A stretch of DNA of 64,000 bases from Lutjanus erythropterus (GCA_020091685.1 CM034606.1:21468695-21532694), one strand, 5' to 3'; shown: positions 49,481-61,856, counted from the stretch's first letter. Notes: generated by a model from the letters alone, not told the origin. Program-made: numbers and translations.

Positions 49481-51040
49481 CCAGCCCTGTGGAAAACAGG
49501 CAGCTGCAGCAGTTTTCTCCTGGTCTCTCACAATGTGTACACTCTCCTTTACTCACCACAACACTCACCTCCCAGGCCAGCCAAAATATCTGTGTTCCCT
49601 AATTTACAGACAGAACAATCTGAAGGTCTAGCCAGGGCATTAGGCCAAGCTAGCGTAGCTTTGTAGCCACTCTGCTCTGGGAAGACAAACTGCTGCTGTG
49701 TCACCTAACTGTTTTGTAGTTTTTAGCCAACTGGTCATATGTTTCTGTTTCTTCCATACGGCGTCCAACAATGTAGTGGCCGAATCTTTGGCTGTCGCTG
49801 AACCACAGAAGGCCGGCCAGTAACCCAGCAACACAGCCAGTCGATCCACTTGCTGGGCTCCTCGTCAGAACCATTTCAGTTGTTGTGGTCTTTAATTTTC
49901 TTATAGTCTTTCTTTTGTTTTTTAAGCTTCTATTGGACCTGTTTTATGCTGTGAACAATGTTCGAGTCACTTACCTTGCTGTATATTTTTCCATACACTT
50001 TGTCATTGCTCAATAATGTCTGGAAATGCTCAGTGAGGCCTGGACATTGTCATCGGTTCATCTGTTGAAAGCTTTGTTCTGTAACTTCATGTTTTGAAGC
50101 ACAATGGAAAAGAAAAAAACTAACAGTTGGTTTGTGACTGCAGACTTTTAACCTGGCAGCTTAAATAAAATGCCACCAGTATTCGACCAATCAGAAATAT
50201 ACAGCACTGAAAGCCCCACCCCCAAGGTCTGGTCTGGTCAAGGTCTGGAGATCAAAACGCAGCCTTTCACAAAGACTAATCCTTACTATTAGTATGAATA
50301 GTCTTTATAATTTTAACATATATCATATCAGTGCTGTCTTCTGTGTAAAATTAAAAGTGATCTGGAGCTTAGGGAATGGGAATGAAAGCAAATACCCTGA
50401 TGATCCATCACCCACGGCCCTCTCACAACTGAGGATCATGATTTTCATTGATCTCTGAATCCATGAATCCCTGCAAAGCCTGAGGAAACAAATGAGCACA
50501 GTCTCTACACAATGATGAAACGGAAACAGAAATGATGATGATGATGATGATGAAGTAATGATTCAGTAACAACTCAGGACTATGAACCACTTGACTTGAA
50601 GGGACTCAAAAGTGCTAAGTAATCATAAGATAATGAGGTACTACTCAGTAATCTCCTCAGTATTATGTCTCACTTTACTTTAAAGGACACAAAAAGAGCA
50701 ATGAATAAAGTAGTTTTGTGCAGTTTACCATCCAGTTCAATTCAGTTTTTTGTGGTTTTCTGAGCAAGAAAATTTTTGATCCTGTGTAGTTTCAAGTATG
50801 AAAAAACATCAGAACACTCACACACAAATTATGATTTTTTTCTTGCACATGTACATCCAGTTATAAGGAGAGTTTTAACATGAAAACAATTTGGGGCAAG
50901 GCTTCAAAAAATACAATAAATTTTGAACTAAACACCCCTGGTCAGTTTATATGGTAGAAAGTTTGCACACCTTGCTGACATGACCACACTGTTCTAGTCG
51001 TTAGTTGACAACATCAATGCTTGAACTGACCTTTACCTTG
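49481..51040. other. Intergenic stretch, no gene seen
   Basis: A GAT trinucleotide run lies at 50532-50553. The open frame on the minus strand at 49640-49849 has no family I can name and no splice context. No repeat family was recognised with confidence. Confidence 0.45.
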
Positions 51041-51340
51041 TTGTGACAGGGGCACAGTATGACTGACAATGTCCCTCAGCATAATTTACCCCCACCCCAC
51101 ATCGCCCTCCATCTCCTCTGTGATGCAGTTGACCCCTTTACAAATCACCCCCAACTTTACACATCTGCTGCCTGTCAGCATCTGCCAGGCGCACTCACCC
51201 GTCCCACCCATAATGAAAAACTCTCATTACTCGCCTCCACCCAACAGGTATACAGGCCGTTAGGACAATTACTGGGCAATGCCACTGACCTTGTTGTCAG
51301 AGAGAGTCAAACAAACACAGAGGTCTAACTGAAAGGAGGC
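51041..51340. promoter_or_regulatory. Candidate conserved non-coding element (weak)
   Basis: A C-rich, repeat-free block with ACCCATAATGAAAAACTCTC and GGACAATTACTGGGCAATGC. Overlapping short frames occur on the + strand with no recognisable protein. Texture only. Confidence 0.3.
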
Positions 51341-52529
51341 CTGGCAGCAAAAAGCCGCAGGCTTGCAGTGCAGACAGGAGACTTGGCAAAATGAGGGAAG
51401 CTTCATGCCCATTTAGGAAGATTGTACTGTATTGATCTACAGCTACACTGGCACACATCAATGCCAACTACCTCTCGGTGCAGATAAAGTAGGTAGCAGC
51501 ACTAAAGTAGCGTCACATGTTAGACACAGCTTTCAAATGACCAAACTGGAGGTTTTGTGTGTTGCTGCCCATTAACCACAAGCTGAATGTGGATCACCAC
51601 CGCAAATTCTTAAAATAATACCATAGATTATGAGGTTGATTTCATGTCAAAATCAATTTGAAGAGACCAAAGCTGTGTAAGATCTGTAATGCATCAGTTA
51701 GTATTCTGTATCTGTTTATTTATTTAATGATGATTTGTGTAGGGACAAACATGTAGCATAAACCAATGCCAACATTTATACTATAAGCTGATTGCAATAC
51801 CTGTGCCTAGATGGGGCTTTACAATACATAAAACTCAACAAGAAAATACACAAGAGACAGTACAAAACACAAGATCAACAATAAACACACATTAAAAACA
51901 CAGAACTTAGAGCACCAACGAGAAGATTATTCACGACAACATGACTGATCCCTCTTAAAAAAAACTCAGGATCCAGTTTGAGTTCTGTAGTAATTCCACA
52001 CGTTCATACCTGAACAGAAAAAGCTGTTTGTTCAAATGAGGATTTTAGGGCTCCTCATAACAATTTTTGGATTCTTGAATGCTCCACATGCTAATGAGCC
52101 TGAAGTTCTGAGGAGAACCACAGAAGCTCTGAGAACCTGAGAAGCCCGATTATGCAGACATTTGAAATACGTTTAAGATGACAAAAATGAAATAAAATGA
52201 TCAAAACTTAACAATGACATGGCATTGATGTGATCATCAGCTTTCATGTCCAAAATTTTAATTGTTCGATCGTATATTTTCACACCAAGAGGTTACACAA
52301 AAACTTTTGTCTTTATTGTTTGTCAAAGGTTCATTGTATAGTTGCAAGTGCTGTGTCTAAAATTTGCAAATCAGCTGCCAAAAAACATGCTGTGTTGTCA
52401 TGAGTCCCAGATTATAAGCAGTAAACCAGGGCTGTGTTGATGCTACAAGAAGGATGATTTATGGGTTTGGTGGTGTCGACTGTCTGAAAAAAGCATAAAC
52501 AAAACAAAGAAATGAAAAAATAAGGAGAC
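51341..52529. other. Intergenic stretch with an old repeat
   Basis: About 51715-52110 (TTTGTGTAGGGACAAACATG ... CAGTACAAAACACAAG ... AGTAATTCCACACGTTCATA) resembles an old retroelement-derived fish repeat. It has no intact frame. No gene was seen. Confidence 0.4.
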
Positions 52530-52981
52530 TTAAAGGGATAGTTTGGATGTTTTCAATGGAGTGTTTGAATTGGATTGTAAAAAAAAAAAATGGCCCAACT
52601 AAAACGATCAGTATCTGTCAAAGTGTAGGCTACATTTACATTTATATTTTCATGGCTTTACCTTGCTATCACAGAATTTTTTCCATCAGGAAACTGTGCA
52701 CTTAATAATTGCTCTCTCCAAATCAACTAACTCAAAGCAGCCTTCGTGACAACAACATTAACTTCTGCAGAACATGGAAGTTGTTGGTCTACTGTTGCCT
52801 TGATCGGTTAGTTTGTTTCATTATTGTGTTACTCAGTTTCAAAAAGTTAGCTCATTCACTCAAGGCATATAATAACACAAACAAACTAACCAATCAACTG
52901 CCATCTACTGTAGGTAATAAACTGACTGTGGATGAGTACAATATACAAGCCTGCTTAAAATAACCCAAACTATCCCTTTAA
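52530..52981. mobile_element. TIR element AGGGATAGTTTGG flanked by TTAA
   Basis: TTAA at 52530-52533 is followed by AGGGATAGTTTGG. The right end is the exact inverse CCAAACTATCCCT, followed by TTAA at 52978-52981. The interior includes CAACTGCCATCTACTGTAGG, a phrase of a common percomorph MITE. The TTAA flanks fit a target duplication of the piggyBac type or TTAA-containing termini. The 84-codon frame inside (52709-52963) shows no transposase similarity, so the element is non-autonomous. Confidence 0.8.
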
Positions 52982-55419
52982 TGTGCAATGTGAGGTCAAG
53001 CGAGTTGCAAGTTGATGCTCATCACATGAAATAAATGGAGACAGACTGGAAGGTAGAAAGTCAGTGTGGATTGGTACAATTTTGAAAATGGCAAACAGTA
53101 ATGGTACACTTATGGTCTAAAACGTGCAAAACTCAGTGATCTCACTGTTTCTTAGAAACCACCACAACCTCAACGTTTAGGAATCTGGCACAGAGGATCT
53201 AACAGCCTCCCTTAATGGTCCACCAGACACTTGCTGATCTTTTGTTTGAGTCCCACTTTACAGGAGCGTTGGGGAGACAGTGGAGGACTTCAGAGAAAAC
53301 AATAGACACTACAGTCTGTCAGCTCATAATGCTGCTCCTGCCATTAGACAAATTATCTGACGTTTAGCAGACTGGGGGCAGCCTCCCTGTGAAGTGATGA
53401 CTTTATTGACCCTGAAGGGGGGTCTTGGATGGAAGTGTGTCTCTTTGGCTCCCTGCGGTGTCTGACAGGGAGCACTCCTCCTCTCTGAAGTCTTGCTCGG
53501 GCCCTGTACAGACTCTGAGCTGCAGCCAGCTGCTGTTCCCGCTCTCTGAAGTCTACCTGAGGGCCTCTTTGTCCTTGGGGCCCGTCCCTTTGTCCCGCTG
53601 ACCCACACAAACAGATGTCCGGCCACTGGGCTCTCTCGTAGGAAGTTGTAAACCTCCAGTGTGCAGTGGGCTCTATTCATATGGAGGGGCTACAGTAATG
53701 GCCGTGCAAGTGCCATACACATGCAAATGCTGACACGCAGACACCCTGTAGGGGCGGCTTTAACAAATGTTTGACTATGTAACCACTGCAGACCATGCCA
53801 GTCCACCAGACTATGACAGGGCAGCAATGAAACCTCCATGTAGAGGAGTAATCACCCTGAACTGTAGAAGTGACACAGGAAATTGTGTAGGGAGGCCTTT
53901 AACAGTGTGTAAACATGATCAGATCCCCCATGTCACCAACACCAGACAGAACTACAAACATGCCTTCTGTCTGTCTCATCCATACACAATGTGGACCTCA
54001 CAGGCTTAGATGGTAAAATATGTTAATGCATAAATGTGTGGAGCAAAACAGAATCTTAAAAGTAGAATCAGTAGGATCAGTCTGAGGTGTCCGTAAATGT
54101 AACAGGAAGATTGTTGATTGTTGAGTCTCATTTCCAGGGTGTCAAATAGTGAGTTTTGGGGTTGGTAAAGCAATCAGTCTCAAAATAATGAGAAAAAAGG
54201 AAATACAGGCAGAGGGTAGGGTCTCTCTCTTGAAAAGGATTATTTTTATATGAGTCTTTACATTGTTTTGAATGTAAGTTCAAAGACCTTGTATGTGACA
54301 AGTTTCATGCACCAGGCCTGTGGATTATCTTGAGTCATGATTTCTGGAAACAGACATTTCTGTTGAGTTTTTCAAATGTATTCAAATGTATTAGTCTCAT
54401 TATACTGAAGAGACGGAGAAAAACTTTGCAACTCACACCAAAACTATCTAGATTTCCCGAATAATGCACATATGATATATGGTGTAAGTAATCCTGCACC
54501 TCTTAAACACTGTATGCACTTAAATCAGTCAGAGTTATGGTCACAGACTCTCTCTTCCTCCCTACATTTCTGTTTTGAGTTAAAAAAATACAATGTTTTT
54601 GCCAACAAAAGATAAAACACACAAAAAAATAAGTTTAAGTTAAATTTGACTGATGGAATTATTTTGTTCCCAAATTTTCTATAGATATCAAGATAAAATC
54701 ATTATTGTAAATTCTTTTGGTTACGATTATCATGTAGTGAAAATCAGATATTGGGCAGCCCTAATTTAGACCTGATTCTACAAAAAATAGAAATGACTAA
54801 TTTGATAGAAATTATCGGAGGAGCAGTAACTGAAAATGCAAATATTTAGGCCATTCAAGGACTGAGGAGTTAAAGGAAGCTTCAAGCGAGCCCTCCTGTG
54901 CTGTTGCACTTACTGGTTTGGCCTTCCAGTATCCAAAATGACTGTCTGTAGCCATCAGGTTTTATCTGTATTGGACACCTGCTGAGAATATTGATCCTAT
55001 GCTGGTTTCACCATTTTAGCCATCACCAGGCATCAAGCTTTAAACAACCCCATGTCACTTTATATTGAATACTAATAGCAAAGACCAGGGAGCCGACTGA
55101 TTGTGAATATAAATCTATCACCTGAGGTGAGAAAACAATCAGCTGTATTCATTGTACGGCTGCTATTTAGCTTTGAACGCCTTAAAGAAGCATCTAGACA
55201 TTCATAATGGATCCTTTTAGTCCAAAACACATATCTTTATTTAGTTTTTTTTTCTACTGAGCAAGCAGACATTCTTGTCATCTGTTATAGACTGTTACCA
55301 TACTGGTGCAAGCAAATGGGCCATAAACAATTTTCTCCTCATCAAAAAACAACAAACCTCAGCATTCTGTTTTCTGCTATTTAAGTGGATGGAAGCTGTT
55401 GTGTGATTTTAGTTGGATT
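52982..55419. other. Intergenic stretch with regulatory candidate and repeat fragments
   Basis: About 53150-53700 is repeat-free and balanced in composition; it gives a 118-codon minus-strand frame with no domain, so it is read as possible regulatory sequence. About 54056-54180 resembles one arm of the palindromic element at 61857-62065. About 54650-54763 ends TTGGGCAGCCCTAA, like a common fish repeat end. No gene was seen. Confidence 0.45.
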
Positions 55420-55890
55420 GTTGTTACCAGACTGATATATCGCTCAACTGATATTGGACCGATATTTGTCTTTCACAATTATATTGATCTATATCAGTAT
55501 TGACTTATATGTTGTCTAATATGAAAACTTTTTTTTAATAACAAAACAGAATGCAGATTGTTCTAGCTGTTAACAGTCTAGGCATCATTTTCTGGATATT
55601 CAATCATTTTGTTTTATTCAGTTTTAATACCTACATATATTTTGCCCTATTATTTATAATAATCACTATGTTGTTTATGTTTACTCTTTCAGTGCCCCAG
55701 TATCATTTTGGACAGAGAAAGTCTAATTAAAGTTTATTGGCTAATTATTTAATACCCTGCCTCCATTGCATATCTTTGGCAAAAGAGGAGTATCTGCAAA
55801 ACAATAAAAATAAAATAAGTTTATGTATATATTCTTTATACTGTATATTATAAAAAGTATTGGCCGATATGTTGATATTGGAATTTTTTT
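55420..55890. mobile_element. Degenerate repeat with GATATATCG/GCCGATAT ends
   Basis: ACTGATATATCGCTCAACTG, ATTGGACCGATATTTG and, near the right end, TATTGGCCGATATGTTGATA match a common fish repeat rich in CCGATAT motifs. It is diverged and has no coding capacity. Confidence 0.5.
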
Positions 55891-56279
55891 ATTCCCTATC
55901 TATATTTATTTTCCTATCTATTGTCTCAAGTACACAAGAAAATAACACTAAATAAATCTTGCAGTCTTTGCAATGCAGTGCAAACTGAAATATGCTATAC
56001 TGAGAATGTTATTATTGTTTCATAAAAATGAAACAACAAAGACAACAAAGATATATAATTAATAACAGAGGACACCTGCAAATATGAATAAGCAAAACTT
56101 CTAAAGGATAGAGGGACTATAAGCATTTGCTAAACTGCATACATTTTTTAAAATGTTATCCAACTAAAGCTGCCACAGCATCTAAAGTATTAATACAACA
56201 CAGTATTATCATAATACCTGAAAAAAACACCATCTGTGTAATCCTGAATATATCAGCACCTACCTAAATATTACTTGAA
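55891..56279. other. AT-rich spacer, no feature seen
   Basis: An AT-rich stretch upstream of the nkx1.2 promoter region. No repeat family or exon was recognised. Confidence 0.5.
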
Positions 56280-56660
56280 CACAGTTCATATGTTTTACAT
56301 TTTAACGATCAGTCTCATTCCCAGCTTATCAATCGTAATGCTGCAACACCCCCATGAATATTTATCAGTTTATACGCAAAAACCGTTGGAGAAAGTTTTT
56401 TCTGTCACTCAAGGGACACAAACACCCCCCTCCTGACAGTGAAAGAGTCCAATTTGGGGAGACAGGGCGATGTCTGATATGGATCAAGTGCCATCTGTGC
56501 CCAATTTACTCTCAGGTCGTGGATTATTGAATTTAATGATATGGGTGATTATCGACGAATGCTTTGAGCCCATTAGGTGGTCGTGTGAAACACTAATAGT
56601 GTTTGTGTCACGTGTCTGGGGGGGACAGACGCTTTAAAGAGCGCGCTCCGGTCATCTCAT
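56280..56660 (+). promoter_or_regulatory. nkx1.2: nkx1.2 proximal promoter / upstream regulatory region
   Basis: A repeat-free block directly upstream of the gene. It contains ATGAATATTTATCAGTTTAT, GGATTATTGAATTTAATGAT and GATTATCGACG (homeodomain/Cdx-like cores), a CACGTG E-box at 56609-56614 and a TATA-like GCTTTAAAG at 56631-56639. GC content and CpG rise from about 56630 to 56810. Transcription probably starts near 56660, about 25-30 bases after the TTTAAA. Promoter assignment is inference from position and motifs. Confidence 0.5.
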
Positions 56661-56742
56661 TCACGCTGCTAGACTGACAGACAGAAGCAGAGGATCGACG
56701 TCCACACACATTCCGGAGGATCGTCACCATTGATCCGCTCTG

Positions 56743-56778
56743 ATGAAGCTTGAAGACGTGAAGTATACTAAACTATGA
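56743..56778 (+). CDS. Upstream ORF 1 in nkx1.2 leader
   Basis: ATG to TGA, 11 codons (MKLEDVKYTKL). It lies in the presumed 5' leader about 70 bases before the main start. It may lower translation of nkx1.2 if transcription starts upstream of it. No function is claimed for the peptide. Confidence 0.35.
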   Translation: MKLEDVKYTKL

Positions 56779-56801
56779 GAAGTTCCTCTCCACGCGCGTA
56801 A
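56775..56801 (+). CDS. Upstream ORF 2 in nkx1.2 leader, overlapping uORF 1
   Basis: ATG to TAA, 8 codons (MRSSSPRA). Its ATG overlaps the TGA of uORF 1 in the sequence ATGA, a geometry that permits termination-reinitiation. It is in a different frame from uORF 1. Whether either is translated is unknown. Confidence 0.3.
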   Translation: MRSSSPRA

Positions 56802-56848
56802 TTACGCACGTCTTTTTTCCTTTCTGCAAAGGTTTCTCTCTATAAAGG

Positions 56849-57065
56849 ATGCTGGACCCAAAAGACTGTGGAGTGACAATGACGACCAGTCATAAGATTT
56901 CCTTTTCTATAATCGACATACTGGATCCGATGAAATTCAACAGTAAAAGGGTGAACGAACTTTCCATCGTGACGGAGAAGTTTTCTGCACCAAATGCAGA
57001 GAGGACAAGTGTGGAGTCGGACAGAGCTGCGGGCGGAGACTTCAGAGTTGAGCGCACGGAAGCAG
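56849..57065 (+). CDS. nkx1.2: nkx1.2 (NK1 homeobox), exon 1 with TN/eh1 motif
   Basis: The exon encodes the N-terminal 72 residues. The start MLDPKDCGV fits NKX1-2 proteins, which begin with ML and reach HKISFS about 15 residues in; A at -3 gives a good initiation context. A second in-frame Met at 56879 (MTTSHK) is a possible alternative. HKISFSIIDILDP at 56894-56932 is the TN (tinman)/eh1-like motif that recruits Groucho/TLE corepressors in NK-class proteins. The exon ends in phase 1 at a strong donor (CAG|GTAAGA). The rest of the exon is Ser/Glu-rich and poorly conserved. Confidence 0.94.
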
Positions 57066-57639
57066 GTAAGAGAGCAAACAGTTTCACGATATCATTCAGC
57101 CTATTTATCACAGTATTACGTGTTATACATTTTTAATGCACGTGCCGAATGAACATCCAGCTTAATAGAAAGCTATTTCAAGGAATTCTGTCAATTTTGA
57201 AGTCCCTTATTGACAAAAATAGTTTTCCCACCACAATAACCACAACATACAACGTCAAAAATAAAATTACCTGAATAAAAATCCTTTCCTGCTTCTTTTA
57301 ATTTGTTAACGTACGACTCACTATAACTTTGCGAGGATTATTTCTTCCGATTACAAGGATAACCTCTGTCCCAACCGCTGTCAGGCATTAAGAATAACTA
57401 TACAGAAATAGCAGATTTTCTCGCTGATGGCCAAGTATGCTTATAAGGCTGATATAAAGGTATCTGCATTGGTTTGAGACGGTTTCATAACCAGTTATAA
57501 ACTCTTTGAAATGGCTTTAATAAATGTGCAGTTGCCATATCTAAACATTACAAAATAAAAAATAAATAAATAAAAGAAATCTTTATTCTGAAATCTGGCA
57601 ATAAAAACTTTTTGCTCCAGACTAAACACCAGCAAGTGA

Positions 57640-58190
57640 GACGCTATTTTCTATCAGATTTATTGTCATCTCCGTATGACCTTCCCTTAATTTCCAAGGC
57701 TACGTTTCCTTTCAAGGAAGCCACAAAGGCTTGCTCCCAGAGCCCCAGCGTGTGATTGGCACCGGGACAGGCAGGCTAGATAATTGTTTAAATCGTCCCA
57801 TTGAGGATGCCTGCGCGCGCTTTGATCGATATCCCATTACTGCATCCTGCATATCTCCCTCCAGCACCTTGCAGGTACAAACTTCACACCCCATCCATGT
57901 CTGATCCTAAATATCGTTCGATTAAAACTTCCCTTTAAATAGATGACATTTATCGACCCGCCCGCAAATATGAAACTCCATTAGCACGTCATGGCTGAGG
58001 TGGCGGAGCTGGATTTAGACGGGATTTCTTTTCCGCAACATGACATTTGAGGCGCTGTGTGCTTTATAAATTATTTAAGGATTAGTGACCAGGTCTCTCC
58101 CCTCCTCTGAATCTATGCTGCGTTCCGCTCCAGCGACCTCCGGATCCCAATCAAACACTTGAGAGATGTCAACTTCAGGCCTTATTTTGT
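57640..58190. promoter_or_regulatory. Candidate intronic enhancer of nkx1.2
   Basis: A repeat-free block with many developmental-factor-like sites: ATCGATATCCCATTACTGCA near 57826, AAATATCGTTCGATTAAAAC near 57909, TTTAAATAGATGACATTTAT near 57933, CTCCATTAGCACGTCATGG near 57974 and GCTTTATAAATTATTTAAGG near 58061. Texture and position inside a developmental homeobox gene suggest conserved regulatory DNA. No coding potential was seen. Confidence 0.5.
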
Positions 58191-58685
58191 GTTTGGTATT
58201 TAAACTGCAGCTCAAACAGGACAAAAAGGAACATCTTTACACACTAAAGAAGAATCTCCGAGGCAGGTGCGGTGTGCCCTCAGCTTTGAGATTTGACACA
58301 TGACTTGTGTCTTGTCAGGCGCTGTCCTTTCAGCACCATGCATGGACAATTTAGCCCATTTAGCAAGCGTTTAGGCTTTTTGGCCTATTATTCACAACAC
58401 AGGCACATCAAAAGGTCAAATCAAAGATCTGGCTCTTCACTTTAATCTTGTAAATCACCTTGAAAATTCAGTCAACTAATCAATTACATTTTTAAGAACC
58501 ACTGGGGAAGCCAAGCCTTCATGTCCAATATTGTTGTCACCCAGATGGGGGATGATAGGGCCTACACTTTCACTGTTTAAGACACCTTTCAACCAAAAAA
58601 TCCAAAATACAGATTTTTCATCTTACTGTTTTTTTTCCCTGATATTTTTGGTCTTAGGTGCCATGTTTTGGAGATAGTGTCTATT

Positions 58686-59017
58686 AGAGCTCCAACAATT
58701 AGTTGATTAATAAATCGTTGTCAGCTCTTAGATTAATTACAAACTATTTTGATAATCAATTAATCGTGAACCATTTTTCAAAACATGTCCAAATTCTTTG
58801 ATTTCAGCTTCTCAACTGAAATGAATTCTTTCTGGTTTCTTTACTTCTCTATGACAGTAAACTGAATATCTTTGGCTGTTGAGGACATCATCTTGAAACA
58901 TTGATCAGCACGGTTCTACATTTTCTGACATTTTATAGACTAAACAACTAATCAGTTTATTGGGAAAGTGATCAATAGTTTAATTGATAATGAGAATAAT
59001 AGTTAGTTACAGCCCTA
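58686..59017. mobile_element. MITE with imperfect TIRs (CTCCAACAATTAGTTGATTA ... TAGTTAGTTACAGCCCTA)
   Basis: The ends are imperfect inverse copies of the common fish MITE that begins GGGCTGCAACTAAC. The interior GTCAGAAAATGTAGAACC-like phrases appear inverted (CTACATTTTCTGACATTTTA), and TAGACTAAACAACTAATC is diagnostic. No target duplication is clear. Confidence 0.7.
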
Positions 59018-59792
59018 TATGGTGGTCTTAGAGACATTTGCCTTCCCTCTCATATAATGGAACTAGAAATCTAAGACTACAAGTAAAACTAATAATCCAA
59101 AAAATCTTGACCCGGTTAATCAAAATAATCCACAGGCATCATGAGCAGTTTCATCTAGGAACTATTTTTTTCTATGGTGTGAAGCAGTGGTTTCAAACTG
59201 GGGTCAAAATAGTTTGTAGGTGATCCCCAGCAAAAAGAGAAATAGAATATTTTGAATCCTTATTACATTTTTTGGAAGTTTGAACAAGGGAATATATACA
59301 GTTGGTCATTCTGATTGTAATCTATAGTAATCCTAGTTTGATCATTGATTTCGACCATTATTATCTTCAAACTTAAAAAAAAAACATATGGAGGCATTTC
59401 CTTAAGTTTATAATCCACCCAAACTGGCATGTGGCCTAATGTCCATCTTTTGTAGGGGTCCTTGACAGGAAAAAGTTTGGGAACCCCTAGAAGAGAGAAA
59501 ATGGTCCCTACATTGTCCATCGTCCTACACCAGGACACAGTTTTTGTAAAGAGACGCTATTTTTGAGTTTTTCCCCTTTTTTGTAACTTGCAAGCACCAC
59601 AAGTTGTGTGTCATTTAGTTCCATTATACTAAATAGCACAACAGGTAAGAGGAAAAATGTGTATTTTTGATTTTGGGATGAGCTGTCCCTTTCATTGATA
59701 AGTGCTTGAGCAATTTTTACTTGAAAATGAAATATTAATCTTAGAACCTAATGTTAGATGGTAAATTTGCTGCAGAGTTTTGCATGATGTAA

Positions 59793-60425
<633 letters not shown>

Positions 60426-60500
60426 AAGAACCCAAGACTGACATGTTGCAACTGGTGATTCCTTTGGGCAAATAAAAAAAAAAAACTACCAAAACTGAAC
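60426..60500 (+). other. nkx1.2: nkx1.2 3' UTR, shortest form
   Basis: AATAAA at 60471-60476 lies only 46 bases after the stop and runs into an A tract, so it may be a real but very early poly(A) signal or a chance hexamer. ATTAAA-type signals near 60971 and 61269 could end longer transcripts. Confidence 0.35.
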
Positions 60501-61855
60501 TTTTACTGCCCAGAATCATGTAACTGTTGCATTAATGTCATATCATGTTCTGCAAACTGAGGAGAAAATCACAGCTTTCGTCATAACTTTTCTTATAAAA
60601 CTGCAAGAAGGCTGTTGACTGTCTTTAATCTTTTGTCATGGACCTTTTCCAAAACGTGAACATCCCAACAAGAGGCCAAATCAGTGATGTGTGACCGAGC
60701 CCGCCAATTATTTAAACATTAGTGCTCCTTTATGGCTCTGTCAAAAGACTGCACCACTATGCACTGATTGTCCGTCCTTGTGTTTGGTGAAACACCTGCT
60801 CTCACTGTGTGTCTGACAGCTCATACAGTATCATTTCCTGCATCTATGTATTGTCTTACATCTCAGACTGTGGCATATTGCAGCCATCCAGTACCCAGCT
60901 GTGTTTCTACCTCTCACAGGCTCGCACAGCTCACGTCTGTTGCCATTTATACAACATTATCAGTGTAACTTAATTAAAAAAACATAAAACATCTGTGTGT
61001 GGCTCATGTATTACAAAGTAAAAACATTGCAAATGAGAATGGATTGCAGGGCGTTTTGCCTCCCTCTTAATGTTAATTTGGAGAAACGCTGCTACAGTAA
61101 TAGGTTTGTAATCGTGGTAGATCATGTCCTTGTTAAAGCGCCCAGTAGAAATCACTCATATGCTGCCATCTCCTGGGCAACAAGGCTGAGTTCTGACCAA
61201 AAATCAGTATGTCTGACCTGAGACTGAAGCATCTGTGAATATTTACATCTTTACAGAGACAAAAGACATTAAAGCACTCATTATTCAATTTAAAAATAGC
61301 ACCATTATGTGATCAAGTACATTTCCTCATGTATTTGTCCTGACTTTTTCCTGACTATTTCCATTTTAAGTTACTTTCTCTTCTACTACAGCATTTCAAG
61401 GGTAAATAGGCCCATAGTACTTTTTTCTCCCAATACATTAATAGGACAGATGAATTCACAAGCTGCTTTGCAGATCAACATTTTACATACACTAAACATG
61501 AGTTTTTACACAGTGCTGTACTGTTATCCATTAACCTACCCTTCAGCATGTAAATCATAAACCATACAGTATATACAATTCAATAAGTATAATCCTACAA
61601 TATAAGAGTACCACTTTCTAATAGCAGCAACTAACAGCTTTACAAATATATAGCAAATCATTTACTTAATGGATCAGTTATAAGCCATTAATAAGAATGA
61701 CTTTTGTTTGTCAAGTTATAGAAATCCTCCTGCAGAAGGGCAGTGGCTTTGTCTTTTAACTAGCTCTTTAAACCTACAATAAATTATCTTTTTGGCCAAT
61801 TAAGGAACAGCAGGAATAAGTTATGAGTACAACATTGTTATATTATCAACTTTAA
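60501..61855. other. Downstream flank of nkx1.2, no further gene seen
   Basis: Possibly the distal nkx1.2 3' UTR up to about 61000, then AT-rich intergenic DNA. Short open frames lack domains. Confidence 0.45.
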
Positions 61856-61856
61856 A

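Noticed and set aside
49640-49849. Minus-strand frame of 69 codons with protein-like composition
   Set aside because: I could not name a family, and no splice sites or neighbouring exons support it. Left as unassigned.
52709-52963. 84-codon frame that might be a transposase fragment
   Set aside because: It lies wholly inside a short TIR element whose sequence matches a non-autonomous MITE type; the translation has no catalytic motif.
53324-53680. Minus-strand open frame of 118 codons
   Set aside because: No domain, and alternative frames overlap on the same strand. Probably regulatory or neutral sequence of higher GC content.
15176-56640. Possible lhpp exons, expected from human gene order
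   Set aside because: No phosphatase motifs were recognised in any listed frame. Short exons could be missed by eye, so this is absence of evidence only.
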